A stretch of 50,563 nt of DNA from a bacterium (lineage in GTDB: Bacteria; CAIWAD01), in assembly GCA_030685015.1 (NCBI GenBank), contig JAUXWS010000105.1, positions 1-50,563 of the forward strand, read 5' to 3'. The number at the start of each line of letters is the position of its first letter. The stretch's first letter is position 1. Shown here piece after piece: positions 34,957 to 44,877 of this stretch. Under the pieces are notes generated by a model. That model had not been told where the DNA came from. It made no database searches and saw only the letters and a list, made by a program, of their open reading frames with translations. The translations under genes were made by a program, and so were the position numbers.

Positions 34957-36783
34957 CTAATAATCGATGCCGAAGCGGACCCGGTGGTCCTTGATGGCCG
35001 CCCGCTCCCGCATCCAGGATGACCAGTTGCCGTAGATGCCGCCCTTCTGCTGGCGGATGGTCTCCACACGCCGCGTCGGCAGCTCGGCGGCGTAGGCCTG
35101 CAGGACCTCCTGCTCGTCGTCCCGCTGCAGGCAGTGGATCAGATAGACGCCCCGCTCCCCGGCCACGGGCTCCGACACGGCGCCCACGGGCATGGTGAAG
35201 AGGGTGGCGCTGAAGGCCAGGTCGCGGCCCACATTGCCGCGGATGAACTGATTGATGCGCACCGGCTGGTCCAGCTGTCCGAACTCCGCCCGCGGCGGCA
35301 GGGCCATCGTGCTGTCCAGCGCGGTGGGGCGGGCGCTGGCCAGGTAATCCCGGGCCGCCTGCAGGGCCAGGGCCTTCTGCTTCTCCCGGCGCACGGCGCT
35401 CTCCGCCTCGGCGCGGCGCTCCTTGAAGGAGTCGGTGCCCTTGGGCAGGATCTGCTTCACGCGCATCACATACCAGCCCCCCTGCTCCGAGTAGGCGGGG
35501 GCCAGGACCTCGCCCTGCTTGGCCTGGAAGACGAGGGCCGCCGCCCGCTGGCTGCGTCCCACGCCCGGAACGGTGCCATCGATGGTGAAGGGCCGCCCCG
35601 GCTGGATCTTGAGCTGGCGCTCGGCACAGAGCACCTCGAAATCATGGCCGTTCTGCACGTCCTCGTACAGCGCATCGGCCCTGGCGCGCAGGTCGCTGTG
35701 CGTCATGGAGCTGGGCTCGATCTTGATCAGGATGTGCTGGACGCTGGCCTGCTCCTCCTTGACCCCCGTGCCGTTGTCCCGCAGCTCGCGCCCGTTGATC
35801 TTCAACAGGTGCAGGCCGAAACGGGTGGCCACCGGGCCCACCACGCTGCCCACCGGCTCGCCGAAGGAGGCCGCGTCGAACTCCGGCACCATCCGGCCCC
35901 GCCCGAACCAGCCCAGGTCGCCGCCCTTGTCGGCGTTGGACTCGTCCATGCTGTAGATGCGGGCCAGATCCTCGAAGCTCTCGCCGTTGTCCAGCTGCTT
36001 GCGCACGAACTCAATCTGGTCGCGGGCATCCAGACTGTCCTCGCGGCTGGGCACGACGGGGAACTGCACGTACTCGATCTCCCGCCGCTCCTCCAGCTCG
36101 AACTTCTTCTGGTTCTCCTTGAACCAGGCCAGCAGCTCCGCTTCGCTGATCTCGCTGGAATCCACCGGGAAGGCGGCGTAGATGAAGACAAGAAAACTGC
36201 CCAGGGCCGTCTGGCTGCGCTGCAGATGGTCCTCCAGCAGGTTGGCGTCGCTGGCCAGGGCCGTGGACATCAAGCGTGCGCGGAACTTCTCCAAGGGCAT
36301 GGACTGGCGGAGCTGGTCTTCCATGCCCAGGAGCCAGGAGCGCATGTTCTCGCCCCGCAGGATCTCGTGCCACTTCAGCGTGTCGAACTGGCCGTTGGTC
36401 TGGAAAGTGCTGTCCTGGGCAACCCAGCTGGGCAGGTAGAGGATGCGGTCGGTGATCTCCCGATCGCTGGCCCTGAGGCCCATCGCGCGGGCCAGGCGGC
36501 GCTCAAGGCTGAGATGGATCAGGTCGTTCCAGCTCTGGCTGCGCGCCTGGGTGACCGCCCGGCTGTCGGTCTGATTGCCGGATTGCTGCAGCCGGTTGGA
36601 GACCAGCCGCTCGTAATCCTGGTACTCCACCTCCTCGCCGTTGATCGAGGCGACGACGGTCTTGCCGCCTCCGCTGATCGTGTCGAAGCCGCCCATGCCC
36701 CAGCTGAAGACGATGGTGCCGACAAACGCCAGGATCAGGACCCAAAGCACCACAGCCGTGTTGTCGCGGAGTTTCCGCATCAT
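34957..36783 (-). CDS. ppiD: PpiD/SurA-like peptidyl-prolyl isomerase, membrane-anchored
   Basis: 608 residues from MMRKLRDNTAVVLWVL, with GGGGGA upstream. One N-terminal membrane helix (about 10-32, FSWGMGGFD), a SurA_N-like helical region (to about 240), a parvulin domain (about 240-335) with GGDLGWFGRGRMVPEF, and a second weaker parvulin segment (VQHILIKIEPSS onward). This architecture is that of PpiD, a periplasmic chaperone near the Sec translocon that helps fold outer-membrane and secreted proteins, of which this genome has many. Divergent from cdsA. Confidence 0.88.
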   Translation of the reverse strand: MMRKLRDNTAVVLWVLILAFVGTIVFSWGMGGFDTISGGGKTVVASINGEEVEYQDYERLVSNRLQQSGNQTDSRAVTQARSQSWNDLIHLSLERRLARAMGLRASDREITDRILYLPSWVAQDSTFQTNGQFDTLKWHEILRGENMRSWLLGMEDQLRQSMPLEKFRARLMSTALASDANLLEDHLQRSQTALGSFLVFIYAAFPVDSSEISEAELLAWFKENQKKFELEERREIEYVQFPVVPSREDSLDARDQIEFVRKQLDNGESFEDLARIYSMDESNADKGGDLGWFGRGRMVPEFDAASFGEPVGSVVGPVATRFGLHLLKINGRELRDNGTGVKEEQASVQHILIKIEPSSMTHSDLRARADALYEDVQNGHDFEVLCAERQLKIQPGRPFTIDGTVPGVGRSQRAAALVFQAKQGEVLAPAYSEQGGWYVMRVKQILPKGTDSFKERRAEAESAVRREKQKALALQAARDYLASARPTALDSTMALPPRAEFGQLDQPVRINQFIRGNVGRDLAFSATLFTMPVGAVSEPVAGERGVYLIHCLQRDDEQEVLQAYAAELPTRRVETIRQQKGGIYGNWSSWMRERAAIKDHRVRFGIDY

Positions 36784-36912
36784 ATGGCCAGTTCCCCCGA
36801 AAATGGAAGCCCTCAGCATATTGCTTTCACGGCCGGAATTCAAGGCATGTGGGGCCTTTGCGCAGGGCCGGACCGGCGGAGCGCTGTGCGAAGAGACCAT
36901 TACCTTGGCGCC

Positions 36913-37743
36913 ATGGCCACTTCCGATCTGAAAACCCGCGTCTTGACCTCCCTGGTGGGCATCCCCCTCCTCCTCCTTGTTTTCTGGCAGGGGGGCCTCC
37001 CGTTGACAGTGCTTGTTCTGGCAATCTGCCTGTTTTCCTTTTACGAGATGCATCGATTGTATCGGTCCAAGGGAGTTGGCCACAGCATCTGGCTGGTGCT
37101 GCCCTATGTGGTCTGCCTGCCGATCGGGGCCAGCCGCCTCTTCGACGGCCGGGCGGATTTCCTTCACTTCTGGGGCGGCCTGACCTTCGTCTGGCTGCTG
37201 CTGCTCTTGCTCAGGGAGCTTTTCTCCCGGCGGGAGCAGATCCTTTCCAGCATCGGAGCGGCCGTGCTCATCGGCATGATCAGCACCCTGCCCTTCGCCT
37301 CGCTCATCGCCCTGGACCAGGCCCTGCCGGAGGAGCGGCGGCGAGCGCTCATGCTCGCCTTCCTGCTCTGCACTTGGGCCACGGACACCTTCGCCTATTT
37401 CGGCGGTCGCTGGTTGGGGCGGCACAAGCTCTTCGAGCGCGCCAGCCCGAAAAAGACCGTGGAGGGCTTCCTGGCCGGCCTGATCGGGGCCGTGGCCGTG
37501 GGCGGCGCCGTGGGAGGGCTGGCGGGCCCCGGGCTGCTTGCCCAGGGCCTGGGCATCGGCCTGCTGCTGGGGGTGCTGGGTCCAGCCGGGGATCTGCTGG
37601 AATCACGACTCAAGCGGGATGCCGGGGTGAAGGACAGCGCCCGCTTCCTGCCCGGCCATGGCGGCGTGTTGGACCGCTTCGATTCTTGGATCTTCTGCGC
37701 TCCGGCCGGCTATCTGCTGGCCTGGTTGGGGTGGCTGGCCTGA
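36913..37743 (+). CDS. cdsA: Phosphatidate cytidylyltransferase CdsA
   Basis: 276 residues from MATSDLKTRVLTSLVG. Multiple membrane helices (about eight) and the family signature near the C-terminus: ESRLKRDAGVKDSARFLPGH followed by GGVLDRFDS. WATDTFAYFGGRWLGRHKL and SPKKTVEGFL are further conserved parts. It makes CDP-diacylglycerol from phosphatidic acid and CTP in the inner membrane. No Shine-Dalgarno is obvious. The start of the next gene lies 46 bp after the stop. Confidence 0.95.
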   Translation: MATSDLKTRVLTSLVGIPLLLLVFWQGGLPLTVLVLAICLFSFYEMHRLYRSKGVGHSIWLVLPYVVCLPIGASRLFDGRADFLHFWGGLTFVWLLLLLLRELFSRREQILSSIGAAVLIGMISTLPFASLIALDQALPEERRRALMLAFLLCTWATDTFAYFGGRWLGRHKLFERASPKKTVEGFLAGLIGAVAVGGAVGGLAGPGLLAQGLGIGLLLGVLGPAGDLLESRLKRDAGVKDSARFLPGHGGVLDRFDSWIFCAPAGYLLAWLGWLA

Positions 37744-37789
37744 GGCCGGTCCCGCCCACCCGGTTCCTGCGATGAGAGGGGTTGACGCG

Positions 37790-40474
37790 ATGGGGGACTG
37801 GTTCAGCCGCCTGCAAGGCAAAGCCGCGCGAGTCCTGTCGCTGCCGCTGCCCCTGTTGGCCGGCCTGTCCCTGGCCTGGCTGGCCGCCTCGCTCCTGTTG
37901 CCGGCGGACGCGCCGTGGCGAGTGGCGCAGGCGCCGGGCCAGATCGGCCTGGCCATGGTGCTCTGGCGCCTGCTGCGCGACGGCTGCTGGCAGGAGCGGT
38001 TGCCGCTGGCCTGGCTGCTGCTCATGCTGGGCCAACGGCTCCTCCTATCCCAGCACCTGGTCAACCCGGAGGATCTGCTCTGGCAGGTCCTCACCCTCCC
38101 CGGCACCCTGACCGTGACAGCCCTGGTCCTGGTCCAGGCGGGCGAGGAGATCTGGCTGCATCGCCCCTGGCGGACCCGCCGCCGTGAGCTGCTGGGCCTG
38201 TGGGCGGCCGCGCTGCTGGGCGCCATCGGGCTGGTGGCGGGCAGTCCCCTCATGCTCATGCCCCTCCTCGTGCGGCCCGTCCTCCGATGGCTGCGCAACC
38301 CCGCCCTGCGCCCGCGCCTGGCCTGGTATGCCCTGTTCTGGCTGATCCTGCTGGCCTGGGCCTGGACCCGCGAGATCACCCAGGGTCTCCAGCTCCAGGC
38401 CCAGAGCGAGACCTTCAACCTGCACATCGGGGAAGGTCTGGGCCAGGGACGCCTGCTGGAAACGCTGGGTCCGCTCCAGACCATCGCCCAGGCCTGGCTG
38501 GGCTTGCAGTTGCCTGCCGCGCTCCTGGTGCTGGTGGGGCGCCTCCTGCGCCAATCCCGCATCCGCACCAAGCTGGCCATGAACGCCCTCTTCTCGAGCG
38601 TGTTGCCCCTCATCCTGCTCACCCTGCTCTTCGGCACGATGGCCGTGATCGTCATGGGCAGCTACCGGGCCCGCCTGGTGCGCGCCCAGTTCGACCAGCG
38701 CCTGGAAAGCGGCCGCCTGGTCACCGCCTGGTTCGCCCAGGCCTTCGCCGATCCGCTGGACCGCTCCGCCCAGCGCCGCTTCGAGCAACAACTGCGCAGC
38801 ATGGGCGACGAGACGCACATCGGGCGCGGCTTCTTCTGTCTCTACTGGTCGGCGGACACGCCGGGCGGCAGTGTCGCGCCCGGCGAGGGGGACAGTCTGC
38901 GCCGCGAGCACTGGCGGCGCCTGGTGGCCACCTGGCGCATGCCCAGCGACTTTCCCCTGGAGGAGATCCAGTTGCCGCCCGATTGGCGCGCCGGCTGCAC
39001 GGCGGGCCTCGTCCGCGTGGGCCAGCGCGCCTGGCAGGTCTCCCTCATCGAGCAGAACAACCTCCTCTCGGCGGGCTTCTTCCCGCTGGACGAGGAGGCG
39101 CTGGAGGAGATCGGCACGACCCTGGGCACCAGCATCCGGCTGGTCTCGGTGGAGGGGGAGGAGAACCTGGTGCGCTTCGGCCTGCGCCAGATCGGCCTCC
39201 GGCCCGAGGCGGACGAACGGGAGCTGGACCGCACGCGGGAGTTTCCGGGGGCGGATGCCCCCTTGCGCGACCGCATCTTCCAGGTGGGGCTGGCCCGGCT
39301 GGTCCACGAGGGCTTTCCCCTCAATCCGCCGGGCGAGGAGCTGCTCGTCCAGGTGGAATCCCTGCCCGGACGCATCCTGCCCGCCGTCCTCATGGATGAC
39401 ATGACCATCGTCTTTCCCTATGTCCTGTTGCTGCTCCTGCAGCTGCTTGTGCTGGCCCCCCTGCTCGTGACGGGGATCTGGATCGCCTGGATGCTCAACT
39501 GGCGCATCACCCGATCCATCGGCGAGTTGAAACTGGGGACGGATGAGCTGGCCCGGGGCAACCTGGACATCCGGCTGCCAGAGGAGACGGACGACGAGCT
39601 GGGGCTGCTGGCCCGTTCCTTCAACACCATGAGCCGGCGCATCCGCGACAACATGCGGCAACTGGCCGCCCAGGAGCGCCTGGAGCGGGAACTGAGCATC
39701 GCGCGGACCATCCAGCAGGGCCTGCTGCCCGGCGAGGCGCCTGAGCATCCGGCCCTCGACATCGCCAGCACCTGCCGCATGGCCCACGAGGTGGGCGGCG
39801 ACTACTACGATTTCCGCCGCAACCGCCAGGGCGATCTCGCCCTCGCCCTGGGCGACGTCTCGGGCAAGGGCATGGCCGCCGCCCTGGTCATGAGCAACGT
39901 GCAGGCCTCGTGGCGCAGCCTGCTCGACCAGGGTCTCGATCCCGGGCGACTCAACGCCCGCCTCAACGACCAGCTGGCCGAGACGACGGCCGACGACATC
40001 TACGTCACCTTCGTGCAGGGCCTCATCCGCTCCTCTGCCGACGGCCTGCGCTTCCATTATTCCAACGCCGGCCACAATCCGCCCCTCCTCGTGCGGGATG
40101 GACGGATCCGTCACCTGGACAGCGGCGGCCTGGCCTTGGGCATGTTCGGCGGGAGCGCCTACCAGACGGAGGACCTGGACCTGAAGCCCGGCGACCAGCT
40201 GGTCTTCTACACGGACGGCTTGACCGAGGCGATGAGCACGGCGGAGGAGGAGTTCGGGCAGCGGCGCCTGGAGCAGACCCTGCTCTCCAGCCGACAGCCA
40301 TGCGCGCGCGACACCCTGCAACATCTGCTCGAGGTGGTGGATCGTTTCGAGACGGGCGCCCGCCAGTACGACGACCAGACCCTGGTGGTCCTCCACGTGC
40401 GCGATGCGGTCCGCCTCGCGCCGGCCGCGGCATCCGCCAGCGATCCGGCCACTCCGCGGGACAGCCTGGCATGA
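37790..40474 (+). CDS. Membrane sensor PP2C phosphatase (multi-TM, HAMP, SpoIIE)
   Basis: Start at ATG 37790 with AGAGGGG upstream (37772 possible); 894 residues. About seven N-terminal helices, then one helix (VLPLILLTLLFGTMAVIVMG), an extracytoplasmic sensor region of about 230 residues, another helix (VFPYVLLLLLQLLVLAPLLV), HAMP (RSIGELKLGTDELARGNLDI), a coiled linker and an intact PP2C domain: VGGDYYDF, ALGDVSGKGMAAALVMS, NAGHNPPLLV, FYTDGLTEA and YDDQTLVVL. It probably senses a membrane or periplasmic signal and controls a partner-switch sigma regulator. Overlaps birA by 4 nt. Confidence 0.88.
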   Translation: MGDWFSRLQGKAARVLSLPLPLLAGLSLAWLAASLLLPADAPWRVAQAPGQIGLAMVLWRLLRDGCWQERLPLAWLLLMLGQRLLLSQHLVNPEDLLWQVLTLPGTLTVTALVLVQAGEEIWLHRPWRTRRRELLGLWAAALLGAIGLVAGSPLMLMPLLVRPVLRWLRNPALRPRLAWYALFWLILLAWAWTREITQGLQLQAQSETFNLHIGEGLGQGRLLETLGPLQTIAQAWLGLQLPAALLVLVGRLLRQSRIRTKLAMNALFSSVLPLILLTLLFGTMAVIVMGSYRARLVRAQFDQRLESGRLVTAWFAQAFADPLDRSAQRRFEQQLRSMGDETHIGRGFFCLYWSADTPGGSVAPGEGDSLRREHWRRLVATWRMPSDFPLEEIQLPPDWRAGCTAGLVRVGQRAWQVSLIEQNNLLSAGFFPLDEEALEEIGTTLGTSIRLVSVEGEENLVRFGLRQIGLRPEADERELDRTREFPGADAPLRDRIFQVGLARLVHEGFPLNPPGEELLVQVESLPGRILPAVLMDDMTIVFPYVLLLLLQLLVLAPLLVTGIWIAWMLNWRITRSIGELKLGTDELARGNLDIRLPEETDDELGLLARSFNTMSRRIRDNMRQLAAQERLERELSIARTIQQGLLPGEAPEHPALDIASTCRMAHEVGGDYYDFRRNRQGDLALALGDVSGKGMAAALVMSNVQASWRSLLDQGLDPGRLNARLNDQLAETTADDIYVTFVQGLIRSSADGLRFHYSNAGHNPPLLVRDGRIRHLDSGGLALGMFGGSAYQTEDLDLKPGDQLVFYTDGLTEAMSTAEEEFGQRRLEQTLLSSRQPCARDTLQHLLEVVDRFETGARQYDDQTLVVLHVRDAVRLAPAAASASDPATPRDSLA

Positions 40475-41304
40475 GGCTCGAAGGGGTGGCGGCGGCCCTG
40501 GCCAGGATGCCGGACCAGCCGCCCTGGCGCCTGCACGCCGTGGCAGAGACGGACTCCACCAACCGGCGCCTGCTGGAGGCGCTGGAGGGGGGAGGTCCCC
40601 TGGACCGGCCCTGGACCGTGCTGACGGCCGAGGCGCAGACGGCCGGCCGCGGACGACACGAGCGACACTGGGACTGCCCGGCGGGCGAGGGTCTCCTGGT
40701 CTCCCTGCGCCTGGACCTGGATCTGGAGCGCCATCATCTGTCCCTGGTCGGGCATTGGGCGGCCCTCGCCCTGGCGCGGGTCCTCGCCCGCAGCTGTCAG
40801 GGGGCGGAGGGCGACGCGCGTGTCTGGTGGAAGTGGCCCAACGACCTGCTGCTCGAGGACGGGGCGGGCGCCGGCAAGGTGGCGGGACTGCTCGTGCAAA
40901 CCCGCATTGTGGGAAGCCGCGCCCATGTGGTGGTCGGCCTGGGTCTCAACCTTGGGCAGCGGACCTTTCCCCCCGGACTGCGGCAGCCGGCCCGCTCCCT
41001 GGCCCAGGGCGGCGTGGCCGTGGAGCGGGAGGAGCTGTTGGCGGCCTGGCTGGGCGAGCTGGGCGGCCGCGGGCTGCCCGCCCGCCCTGCCCCGCCACCG
41101 GGGCTGGCGGAGGCGGACCTGCTCGCCTCCCGCCCGGTCTGGATCCGCGACGGGGAGCGGACGCACCGCCTGGCGGACCACGAACACCTGGCCGATGGCC
41201 GCCTGCGCCTGGCCTGGCCGGGCGGTGGCGCCCTGCTGGCCGACGGCGGACTGCGCCTGGAGGAGTTGCGAAAGGAGGGCATGTGGTGCAGGCTGGAAGC
41301 CTGA
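40471..41304 (+). CDS. birA: Biotin--[acetyl-CoA-carboxylase] ligase
   Basis: 277 residues; start in ATGA overlap. Ligase core only, without the N-terminal DNA-binding domain of E. coli BirA: TDSTNRRLLE, TAGRGRHERHWDCPAGEG (biotin/ATP loop), WWKWPNDLLL, GKVAGLLVQT and VVGLGLNLG. It attaches biotin to the carrier protein of carboxylases, consistent with the carboxylase beta subunit at 47102. The stop overlaps the coaX start region by about 19 nt. Confidence 0.92.
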   Translation: MRLEGVAAALARMPDQPPWRLHAVAETDSTNRRLLEALEGGGPLDRPWTVLTAEAQTAGRGRHERHWDCPAGEGLLVSLRLDLDLERHHLSLVGHWAALALARVLARSCQGAEGDARVWWKWPNDLLLEDGAGAGKVAGLLVQTRIVGSRAHVVVGLGLNLGQRTFPPGLRQPARSLAQGGVAVEREELLAAWLGELGGRGLPARPAPPPGLAEADLLASRPVWIRDGERTHRLADHEHLADGRLRLAWPGGGALLADGGLRLEELRKEGMWCRLEA

Positions 41305-42173
41305 GGCCGGGCGGCTTCACCCGCCGGCTGCTGGCGGTGGACATCGGCAACACCCACATCGTGCTGGGCGTGATCGAGAAGGGGCGCCTCAGCGCCCACT
41401 GGCGGCTGGCCTCCAGCCACGCCCGCACCATCGACGAGAGCTGGGTCATGCTCAGCACGCTCTTCCGCAGCGTGGGGCTGGACCCCCAGGCGCTCAGCGG
41501 CGTGGCCATCGCCAGCGTGGTGCCCGACTTGAACTTCGTCTGGATCAAGCTGGCCGAACACTATCTGCGCATCGCACCGCTCTTGCTGGGGCCCGACTCG
41601 TCGGGCGCGCCCGCCATCCGCCTCCAGGAGCCGGCCACGGTGGGCGCCGACCGCCTCTGCAACGCCGCCGCCGTCTGGCACCTTCATCGCCAGGCGGCCG
41701 TGGTGGTGGACTTCGGCACGGCCACGACCTTCGACGTCGTCCATGCCGACGGCGCCTTCCTGGGCGGCCTCATCCTGCCCGGCCCCCAATCCGCCCTGCG
41801 CAGCCTGCACCAGAGCGCCGCCCTCCTGCCCAAAGTGGCCCTGGCCTTTCCCCCGCGGGTGATCGGCTCGACCACCGAGCAGGCCATGCAGAGCGGCCTG
41901 TTGCACGGGGCCGTGGCCCAGGTGGAGGGCCTGGTCGCCCGCATCCGGGAGGAGCTCGCCGGCGCGGGCGTCCCCGCTCCGCTGCGCGTGGTCTCCACCG
42001 GCGGATTCGGCCGCATCATGGCGCGCCACACCACGGTCATCGAGCGGCACCTCCCTTATCTGGTGCTGCACGGACTGGCCCTCATCACCGCCCGCACCCT
42101 GGGCGAGCCCGAGCTGGATCCCGGCGAGATCGGCATCGAACGGTTGCCCGATGAGGATCCGGTGGACGAGTGA
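41286..42173 (+). CDS. coaX: Type III pantothenate kinase CoaX
   Basis: Start chosen at GTG 41286 (41283 is an equal alternative), with AGGAGG about seven bases upstream inside birA; 295 residues. LLAVDIGNTHIVLGV (phosphate loop), TVGADRLCNAAA (with the catalytic Asp), VVVDFGTATTFDVV and GGLILPG are diagnostic. It phosphorylates pantothenate in the first step of CoA synthesis. birA-coaX adjacency is common in bacteria. Confidence 0.94.
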   Translation: MQAGSLRPGGFTRRLLAVDIGNTHIVLGVIEKGRLSAHWRLASSHARTIDESWVMLSTLFRSVGLDPQALSGVAIASVVPDLNFVWIKLAEHYLRIAPLLLGPDSSGAPAIRLQEPATVGADRLCNAAAVWHLHRQAAVVVDFGTATTFDVVHADGAFLGGLILPGPQSALRSLHQSAALLPKVALAFPPRVIGSTTEQAMQSGLLHGAVAQVEGLVARIREELAGAGVPAPLRVVSTGGFGRIMARHTTVIERHLPYLVLHGLALITARTLGEPELDPGEIGIERLPDEDPVDE

Positions 42174-42207
42174 GCCGGGTCGGATGATCGAGATGGAAGG
42201 GAAAACG

Positions 42208-43704
42208 ATGGATCGCAGCCGGCCCGCGCGTCGCCTGCTTCTGTTGGGGCTCGTGCTGGGCGCCTTTCTGGCGCCGGGCCGGGGGGCGACGGGCGCTCCC
42301 CTCCCACTGCCCGATGGGGGCCTGCTCTGCCATCCCCGCCCCGCGGGCGCCGACAGCCTGCCGCGCCTGGCGGCGGGCAAATGGCTTTATGTCAACGGGC
42401 ATCTGGGCCGGGCCGAGACCATCCTGGCGGAGGGGCGGCCCCTGCGCCGGACGGCGGACGGACGCTTCGCCGCCCAGGTGCCCTGGCCCGCCGATCGCGT
42501 GCTGCGCCTGAACCTGGAGCATCCCGACAGCGTCTGGACCTTCCACCTGCGCCTGGCGGAGCCCGCCGCGGACGCCCCGCCCGACTCGCAAAAGACGGCG
42601 GCGCCCCGGGAGCTGCCCGCCCGGGTCCGGCTGGACGGCAGTCCCCTGTCCACGGCGCCGGGCGCCAGCTATTGGATCTTCCCCCAGGCCGGCACGGAGT
42701 GGATCGCTGATCAGCGCCGGGATGGCTGGCTCCGCCTGCCCATGAGCTCCACGCTGGCGGCCTGGGTGCCGGAGCGGCGCGTGGCGCACCTGGGCCCGGC
42801 CCCGCCGGAGCCGCCGGAGCCGCGCTGGTTGGGACCTGCCGTCCAGACCCGCCGGTTGGAGCAGGGCGACTTGGAGCTGAGCCTGGCCGTCAGCGGTGAC
42901 TCGCCGCCCCTCTGGCGGGAGGAGGGCACCGCCAGCGGCGGCTGGCGCTTCATCTTTCCCCGGATGCGGGGCCGGCTGGACTGGGTGCAGCTGGACGAGG
43001 CCGGGGATCTCCGCCAGTTGGATTGGGAGCCGCTGGCCGGCGATGAGTTGTCCCTGCGCGCCGACCTGGCGCCCGGGGCCTTCCAGGGGCACTCCCTGCG
43101 CTGGGAGCCCGGCCGCCTGATCATCACCTTCCAGCGGCGCGCCTCCTCCCTCAAGGAGGCGCTCATCGTGCTGGACCCCGGGCACGGCGGCGGCGAGAGC
43201 GGCGCGATCGGCGCCTCCGGCGTGATGGAGAAGGACCTGGCCCTCCTCCTGGCCCGCGAGCTGAAGACGGAGCTGGAACGAGCCGGGGCCGAGGTGCGGC
43301 TGACGCGAGACGGGGACAGCACCCTCAGCCTGGGCGATAGGGTGGCGCAGGCGCGGGAGTTGCGGGCCGATCTACTGCTTTCGCTGCACTACAACAGCGT
43401 GGGGGAGGGCGAGGACCCGTGGAAGTCGGACGGCTTCATGGTCTTCTCCTGGAGCCCCTGGTCGGCCGAGGCGGCCCAACTGCTCCACGAACAGCTCAAG
43501 CGGCGCTTGCCCCTGCGCGATCGCGGCCTTCATTGGCGCAGCCTGGGGGTCTGTCGGCACCATGGCTGCCCGGCCATCCTGCTGGAGGCCGGCAGCCTGG
43601 CCCATCCCGGCGAGGAGGAGTGGATGCTGGATCCGCACGTCCGCCGCAAACAGGTGAAGGCCATCCGGCGCGGCATCGAGGCCTGGCTGCGGGAAGGCCG
43701 CTGA
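42208..43704 (+). CDS. N-acetylmuramoyl-L-alanine amidase (Amidase_3)
   Basis: Start at MDRSRPARRLLLLG with GGAAGGG upstream; 498 residues. Signal peptide to about residue 35, an N-terminal 270-residue beta-rich region (AMIN/SH3-like, not assigned), and the zinc amidase domain: VLDPGHGGGESGAIG, MEKDLALLLAREL, VRLTRDGDSTLSL, LSLHYNS and ILLEAGSLAHPGEE. The His, Glu and His of the zinc site are present. It cleaves the stem peptide from glycan strands during cell separation. Confidence 0.92.
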   Translation: MDRSRPARRLLLLGLVLGAFLAPGRGATGAPLPLPDGGLLCHPRPAGADSLPRLAAGKWLYVNGHLGRAETILAEGRPLRRTADGRFAAQVPWPADRVLRLNLEHPDSVWTFHLRLAEPAADAPPDSQKTAAPRELPARVRLDGSPLSTAPGASYWIFPQAGTEWIADQRRDGWLRLPMSSTLAAWVPERRVAHLGPAPPEPPEPRWLGPAVQTRRLEQGDLELSLAVSGDSPPLWREEGTASGGWRFIFPRMRGRLDWVQLDEAGDLRQLDWEPLAGDELSLRADLAPGAFQGHSLRWEPGRLIITFQRRASSLKEALIVLDPGHGGGESGAIGASGVMEKDLALLLARELKTELERAGAEVRLTRDGDSTLSLGDRVAQARELRADLLLSLHYNSVGEGEDPWKSDGFMVFSWSPWSAEAAQLLHEQLKRRLPLRDRGLHWRSLGVCRHHGCPAILLEAGSLAHPGEEEWMLDPHVRRKQVKAIRRGIEAWLREGR

Positions 43705-43779
43705 GCCGCGATCAGAGGACCACCGGCATCGATAGTCAAGCCGTCGCGCCGGAAGGGCGGACGGGCAAGGAGGATCCAC

Positions 43780-44751
43780 ATGATGCCACTCGCCTGGCCG
43801 CGCCAACTGATCGCGGGGCTGCTCCTGGCCCTGCTCTCCTCCTGCGCCCGGCCACCTCTGCCCATGGCCGAGGATCCCCGCCTGGCGGGAGCCGATCCCT
43901 GGCTGGCGCCTGATCTCGAGGCGGCGTCCCGCGAGTTGCCGGGCGAACTGCTGCTTGACCTGGCCCGTCTGCGCCTGATCGAAGGCCAAGTGGAGGATCC
44001 GCGTCCCCTGGCTGGCGGCTGGGTGCTCCATCTGCGGCGCGTCCTGCCCGGCGCGGGCGGCCAATCCGCCACCGGGCAGGCCCTGCTCGCCTGGCTGGGG
44101 GCGGGCACTGGGCGTGGCGCGACACGCCTGCTCCTGCGGGCCGACTCCCTGGTCGTCCTCCGGCAGGCGGCCGACCGCGGCGAGGCTCTGCTCGTGTTGT
44201 CCCGCCACCAGGGCGAGGACTTTCCCCGGCGTCGCCTCGACGTGGTGGATGCCCAGGGCCGGCGACGCCTTCTGGCCGAGGACGGGGCCGACCGTCTGCA
44301 CTGGGACGGCCAGGCCCTCCTCGTGGCGGAGGCCCACGCCGCCCCCGCCTTCCGCGAGCGCCCGGGCAGCTGGCATCTGGACGTGCGCCGGCCGCTCCTG
44401 GGGAGCGGGGGCGATTGGCGGCTGGGGCCGGCCGTGCGATTGGACAGCCCCTACCGCGCCCTCGGCGAGTTCCTGGACGCGGTGCGTCGCGGCCGGTGGG
44501 GCAAGGCCCGTGACCGGGCCGATCTCAGCCGCTTGCTGGCCCTGCCCGGCGGACACCACGGCACCGATCTGAAGGCGACGCTCAAGGCCGCCGCCCCGGA
44601 GTTGCTGGATAAGCGCCTTTTGCTGAGCGCCCCCCCTCGGGGCCCGATCTCGCGCATCGAGGCACCGGGCGGTCGTCCCGCCTGGCGCGTGGCGCTGGAG
44701 CACCGGGAGGACCGGGGCTGGGTGCTGACCAGGTTGGAGCGGGTGCTGTGA
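43780..44751 (+). CDS. Lipoprotein of unknown function
   Basis: ATG with AAGGAGG six bases upstream; 323 residues. Hydrophobic segment LIAGLLLALLSSC gives a lipobox Cys22. The mature part is rich in leucine and arginine with short beta-strand-like runs (TRLLLRADSLVVLRQ, EALLVLSRHQGEDFPRRRLDVVD) and no recognised motif. It follows the amidase by 75 bp on the same strand and may work in envelope maintenance, but that rests on position only. Confidence 0.7.
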   Translation: MMPLAWPRQLIAGLLLALLSSCARPPLPMAEDPRLAGADPWLAPDLEAASRELPGELLLDLARLRLIEGQVEDPRPLAGGWVLHLRRVLPGAGGQSATGQALLAWLGAGTGRGATRLLLRADSLVVLRQAADRGEALLVLSRHQGEDFPRRRLDVVDAQGRRRLLAEDGADRLHWDGQALLVAEAHAAPAFRERPGSWHLDVRRPLLGSGGDWRLGPAVRLDSPYRALGEFLDAVRRGRWGKARDRADLSRLLALPGGHHGTDLKATLKAAAPELLDKRLLLSAPPRGPISRIEAPGGRPAWRVALEHREDRGWVLTRLERVL

Positions 44752-44877
44752 AGGCGTCGGGAGGCCGAGTTCGCCCGCGGCTTGCACTTCACCTGCCCGG
44801 TGCTACTTTGAGCGCCGGCCCTTGACGGACTCCGCTGCCGCGTGCAAACCCCGGCCGCAATCAAGAGTTGGAGCGGC

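Noticed and set aside
38045-40396. 783-residue minus-strand frame opposite the membrane phosphatase
   Set aside because: The plus-strand protein has all PP2C and HAMP motifs; the reverse frame has none.
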